NCBI GenBank assembly: GCA_000969725.1
Contig: JXSR01S045903.1
DNA length: 28,255 bases
Direction: 5' to 3' (one strand)
Source: Ophiothrix spiculata
Taxonomy: Eukaryota > Echinodermata > Ophiuroidea > Amphilepidida > Ophiotrichidae
Below the pieces are notes generated by a model that saw nothing but the letters and a program-made list of their open reading frames with translations, was not told the DNA's origin and ran no database searches. Shown here piece by piece: positions 25,536-28,255 of this stretch. Position 1 is the first letter of the stretch. Every line of letters starts with the position of its first letter. The position numbers and the translations under genes were made by a program.

Positions 25536-25817
25536 TAATGCCCTGCAAGGCAAGATTTTCTTCGCCCGATCCCGGAATTCTCCGTCACACCATGCCCCGG
25601 ACCCTACCCGACCCGTACATTTGAAGCCAATCCCGAGATTTCCAGACCCACAATTTTTTCCTGGAACAGTCTGCACCGGTCCGATCATTTGACGCCCATA
25701 CCCCGATATCCAACCAATGGTAACAGGTTATGGCATATTGACTGAAATGGCATGTTCCACCATCTTGCTTGGGTTTTGGTCCGATCCGGGGGGTATCGGG
25801 TGTTCCGCAGGGCACTA
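25536..25817. mobile_element. hAT-like MITE with perfect 8-bp duplication
   Basis: GTTTAGAG flanks it exactly at 25528-25535 and 25818-25825. TIRs are TAATGCCCTGC and GCAGGGCACTA (10 of 11). The interior is GC-richer than its surroundings with repeated CCCGA/TCCGATC words. The left duplication overlaps the end of the 25352 element, so this one is younger. Confidence 0.8.
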
Positions 25818-25958
25818 GTTTAGAGCAGTCCGGTCTGAACAGAGCATTGCATATATGGCTAAAAGAATCAAGAAATGGATTGCTAAAACGTTTTAACTTA
25901 GCTTGATATTTTTGGCATACTGTTAACCTTTGGGTTTACTGTTAATATACACATTTCA

Positions 25959-26023
25959 GACTTGTTTTGCTATCTACTGAAGATAGTGGAAACCAAATTT
26001 TTGCTGTTGATGAGTAATAATTG
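25959..26023 (+). repeat. copy 1 of a duplicated 63-66-bp segment
   Basis: It starts directly at a good acceptor (ACACATTTCAG ends at 25959). One frame reads LVLLSTEDSGNQIFAVDE and stops at TAA 26015-26017, which resembles a last coding exon. It matches 27241-27303 with three substitutions and a 3-bp gap. No gene could be assembled around it. Confidence 0.5.
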
Positions 26024-26081
26024 CAACTTTTATTGTTGTTTTAAACATTTTGCACAATTGTTATATTGTACAAGTGATAAA

Positions 26082-26775
26082 TTAAGGCTAGGGTAGACCC
26101 ACAACTAGCATAAACTGTTTTTGTATCGTAACTCTTAAAATATTTATCAAAGCCAAAAAAAAGTATATATTTCTAGAAGTGGATTATTATGCTGAACATG
26201 ATGGTGATGCCAAAACCTGTATTTTTGACCCCAAATTTTCTGGAAAGCCTAGCTAAAATTTGCATTCCTGAAATGTTATACTTTCTTGCTTTTTAGAATT
26301 CAGAAATAAATGTCTTGGAAGAGTTTTCTCAAAATGTTGATATCTTTCTTGATTACATATCTTTCTTAATTGCCAAAACTAAGTCAATAAGTCAAAAAAT
26401 GTCAAAAATCCCACTGCTGCCACCATTTTTCGCAAAACGTGACCCTTTTTGACCTATTTTTGGCAATATTTCTAAAAATAAGAAAATTTGAGAAAACGCA
26501 TCCTAGACATTTGTTTCTAGATTCTAAAAAGCATAAAATTTCAAACTTTCATAGCAACAAATTTTACTTAAGCTTTCCAAAAAATTTGGGGCAAAAAATG
26601 GGTTTTTAGGCATTTTTGCCAAAAATTACCATTTTGGTAAAAAAAAAACCGACATCACCATTATGTTAGGCATAAAAATCCGCTTTTAGAAATGTACACT
26701 TTTATATGGTTTATACAATTAGAGAGTTAAGAGTACAAAAACAGTTTATGCCAGTTGTGGGTCTATCCAAGCCTC
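26082..26775. mobile_element. TTAAGGCT foldback family, full-length copy
   Basis: The left end TTAAGGCTAGGGTAGACCCA is mirrored by the right end (GGGTCTATCCAAGCCTC). Next inward, CATAAACTGTTTTTGTA pairs with TACAAAAACAGTTTATG, then AGAAGTGGATTATTATGC with the inverse near 26670-26690. Arms are about 340 bp; the centre lies near 26425. The right-end boundary is shared with the next element. Confidence 0.75.
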
Positions 26776-27104
26776 AAAGGTACATGGTCCGATTTTTAAA
26801 ATTCTAGTTTTTGCTGTCATATGAAAGATCATTTACTTAAGATGTTTCAATTTCAAATTTGAGTCAAATCAGAACAACCGTTTTTATTTTATGAGCAATT
26901 TTGTATATTCCATCAGCCTTTACTGTGTAAATAATATTATGGTTAGTACCATAATATTGATAAATTTTAACACATTTTTTCTTATATCTCCGAAACGCGA
27001 CAAGTTTCAGCTGTAAAATTTCACATAGGTAATGAGAAAAATATGAGGAATATTTTGGTACCAAAATCTCAAAAAATGTTGACCCAATCGGACAGGGCTC
27101 CTTT
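26776..27104. mobile_element. MITE with 19-bp imperfect TIRs, abutting the foldback element
   Basis: The left end AAAGGTACATGGTCCGATT and the right end AATCGGACAGGGCTCCTTT are inverse with a few mismatches. Central words CAATATTATGG and CCATAATATTG pair near 26930-26960. Non-coding. Confidence 0.55.
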
Positions 27105-27240
27105 AAGAATGTGCCAGCTTAATTCAAACTTAGAACTGACATCAAGGAAAACAGTTGCTCAAGTTACTGAAATTAAATCTTGGTTGTTTGATAAATTTGG
27201 AAGAATCATGACATACAAAGTCATACTGATTTGTCACAAG

Positions 27241-27303
27241 GACTTGTTTTGCTATCTTCTGAAGATAGTGAAAACCAAATGTTTGCTGTTGATGAATAAT
27301 TGC
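27241..27303 (+). repeat. copy 2 of a duplicated 63-66-bp segment
   Basis: It reads LVLLSSEDSENQMFAVDE and stops at TAA in the same frame as copy 1. Flanks differ from copy 1 on both sides. All three substitutions change the amino acid in this frame, so there is no sign of protein-level constraint. Confidence 0.5.
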
Positions 27304-27304
27304 T

Positions 27305-28255
27305 AGTGCTGTGCTATATGCAGAGATATTTTTGTCACATCATGATTTCCAAGGCTTTAATGAAGTTTATGTGTTTGGTCATTAATGAGGAAGATGTGTT
27401 CTTTCTCCCTGTTAACAATATTGTTGAATTTCAATGTTAAAACTTTTTGAAATTTCATTGTATTAAAAAATAAATCTGGACCTGAAATGATTCCTAGTTT
27501 TGGAATATAGTGTAAACATTGGAACATTGTTTACTTTTGCAGTTCCAGGATACTGTAAGTAAATGTGGTCTGAAACATTTTGCAATATTACTGTTGTTAA
27601 TACAATAATTATTATTGTATAGAAAAATGTTTTTAAATGAGGAAAATAAAATAGTTAACGCAACAAACATTATACAGGTATGATTTGTAATTATCATTAT
27701 TTACTGTGTTTTTCCTTTGAATTTGACTACAAATTGGTTGGAAAAAAATGACCTCAATCAGATGACCCATTTGTTTATTTGACCCCCAACGTGGTTATAA
27801 TTTGACCACAACGGGGTTACTTTTTAACCACCGTGGTCATTGGGTCAATCTGACCACTATTATGAGTTAGGTGCATTATAGTTGATATCTAAGACGGGGT
27901 CAAAAATAAACACTTTGTTGTAGTCATTTTTGACCCCGAAGTTTTAAGTGTGCATGGTAATTGTATGAAAAATATGAAAAAAACTTGTAAGGTTAATTCT
28001 CAAAAATAGGCTCTAGCAAAAATTGGAGCTTGTATATGGAAGTTACAGCAGGAGTGCTTCAATCGCTCTGTTTTCTTGGGTTTTACATGCACATTCATCT
28101 TAAGCGAGCAAATGAGACAAAGTTTTCCTAATTGATGATTGCTATTCAAGGGGGCTAGCATTTTCTTCGGAAGGGGATGGGTTCCAAAAAAGTGGAGAGA
28201 CTTTGCAATTTTTTTCATGACCCCCCTATCTGAGAGCTGAAAATTTAATGACCCC
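27305..28255. other. intergenic flank, one inverted-repeat cluster
   Basis: Mostly AT-rich and unassigned. At 27771-27938 there is a cluster of TGACC/GGTCA words: CGGGGTCAAAAAT (27895-27907) is the exact inverse of 27926-27938, and TTGTTTATTTGACCCCC (about 27770) is roughly inverse to GGGGTCAAAAATAAACA. This could be a small DNA element. No coding stretch recognised. Confidence 0.4.

Overview
This is nuclear DNA from an animal, most likely a marine invertebrate. The sequence is AT-rich, the only convincing host gene is split into many short exons with GT-AG introns, and the rest is dominated by animal-type non-LTR retrotransposons (RTE, CR1/L2-like), tRNA-derived SINEs and many small inverted-repeat DNA transposons. 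I cannot name the species. There are no prokaryotic operons, CRISPR arrays or phage genes.

The host gene is on the + strand. I assembled twelve exons between 2101 and 24614. Every junction keeps phase and the exons sum to 2118 nt (705 residues plus a TAA stop). The protein matches the C-terminal part of CTC1, the large OB-fold subunit of the CST complex (CTC1-STN1-TEN1) that binds single-stranded DNA and helps finish telomere replication. The 5' part of the gene lies upstream of the window. A 3' UTR with two strong stem-loops and an AATAAA signal follows the stop.

The introns and flanks are a mosaic of repeats, roughly half of the window by my count. Main groups: a 438-449 bp family with TIRs starting TGTGACCC (three copies); a family of about 215-264 bp with TIRs starting TGTG (three copies); long foldback elements of about 520-695 bp; elements bounded by runs of 11-13 G or C, two of them with clear 8-bp target duplications; hAT-like elements with 8-bp duplications; one element with a perfect 9-bp duplication; and a dead CR1/L2-like LINE on the minus strand (about 21995-24397) that was itself split by a second LINE. 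SINE and LINE tails share a 3' end made of two GCGC boxes and an ATT repeat.

The most unusual points are a canonical histone mRNA 3' stem-loop with no histone gene, sitting in a 334-bp inverted-repeat element; repeated transposon insertion within about 40 bp downstream of CTC1 5' splice sites; a tandem duplication that copied the exon 9 donor site; and a near-identical 63-66 bp duplicate downstream of CTC1. I did not find a clearly new biochemical system.
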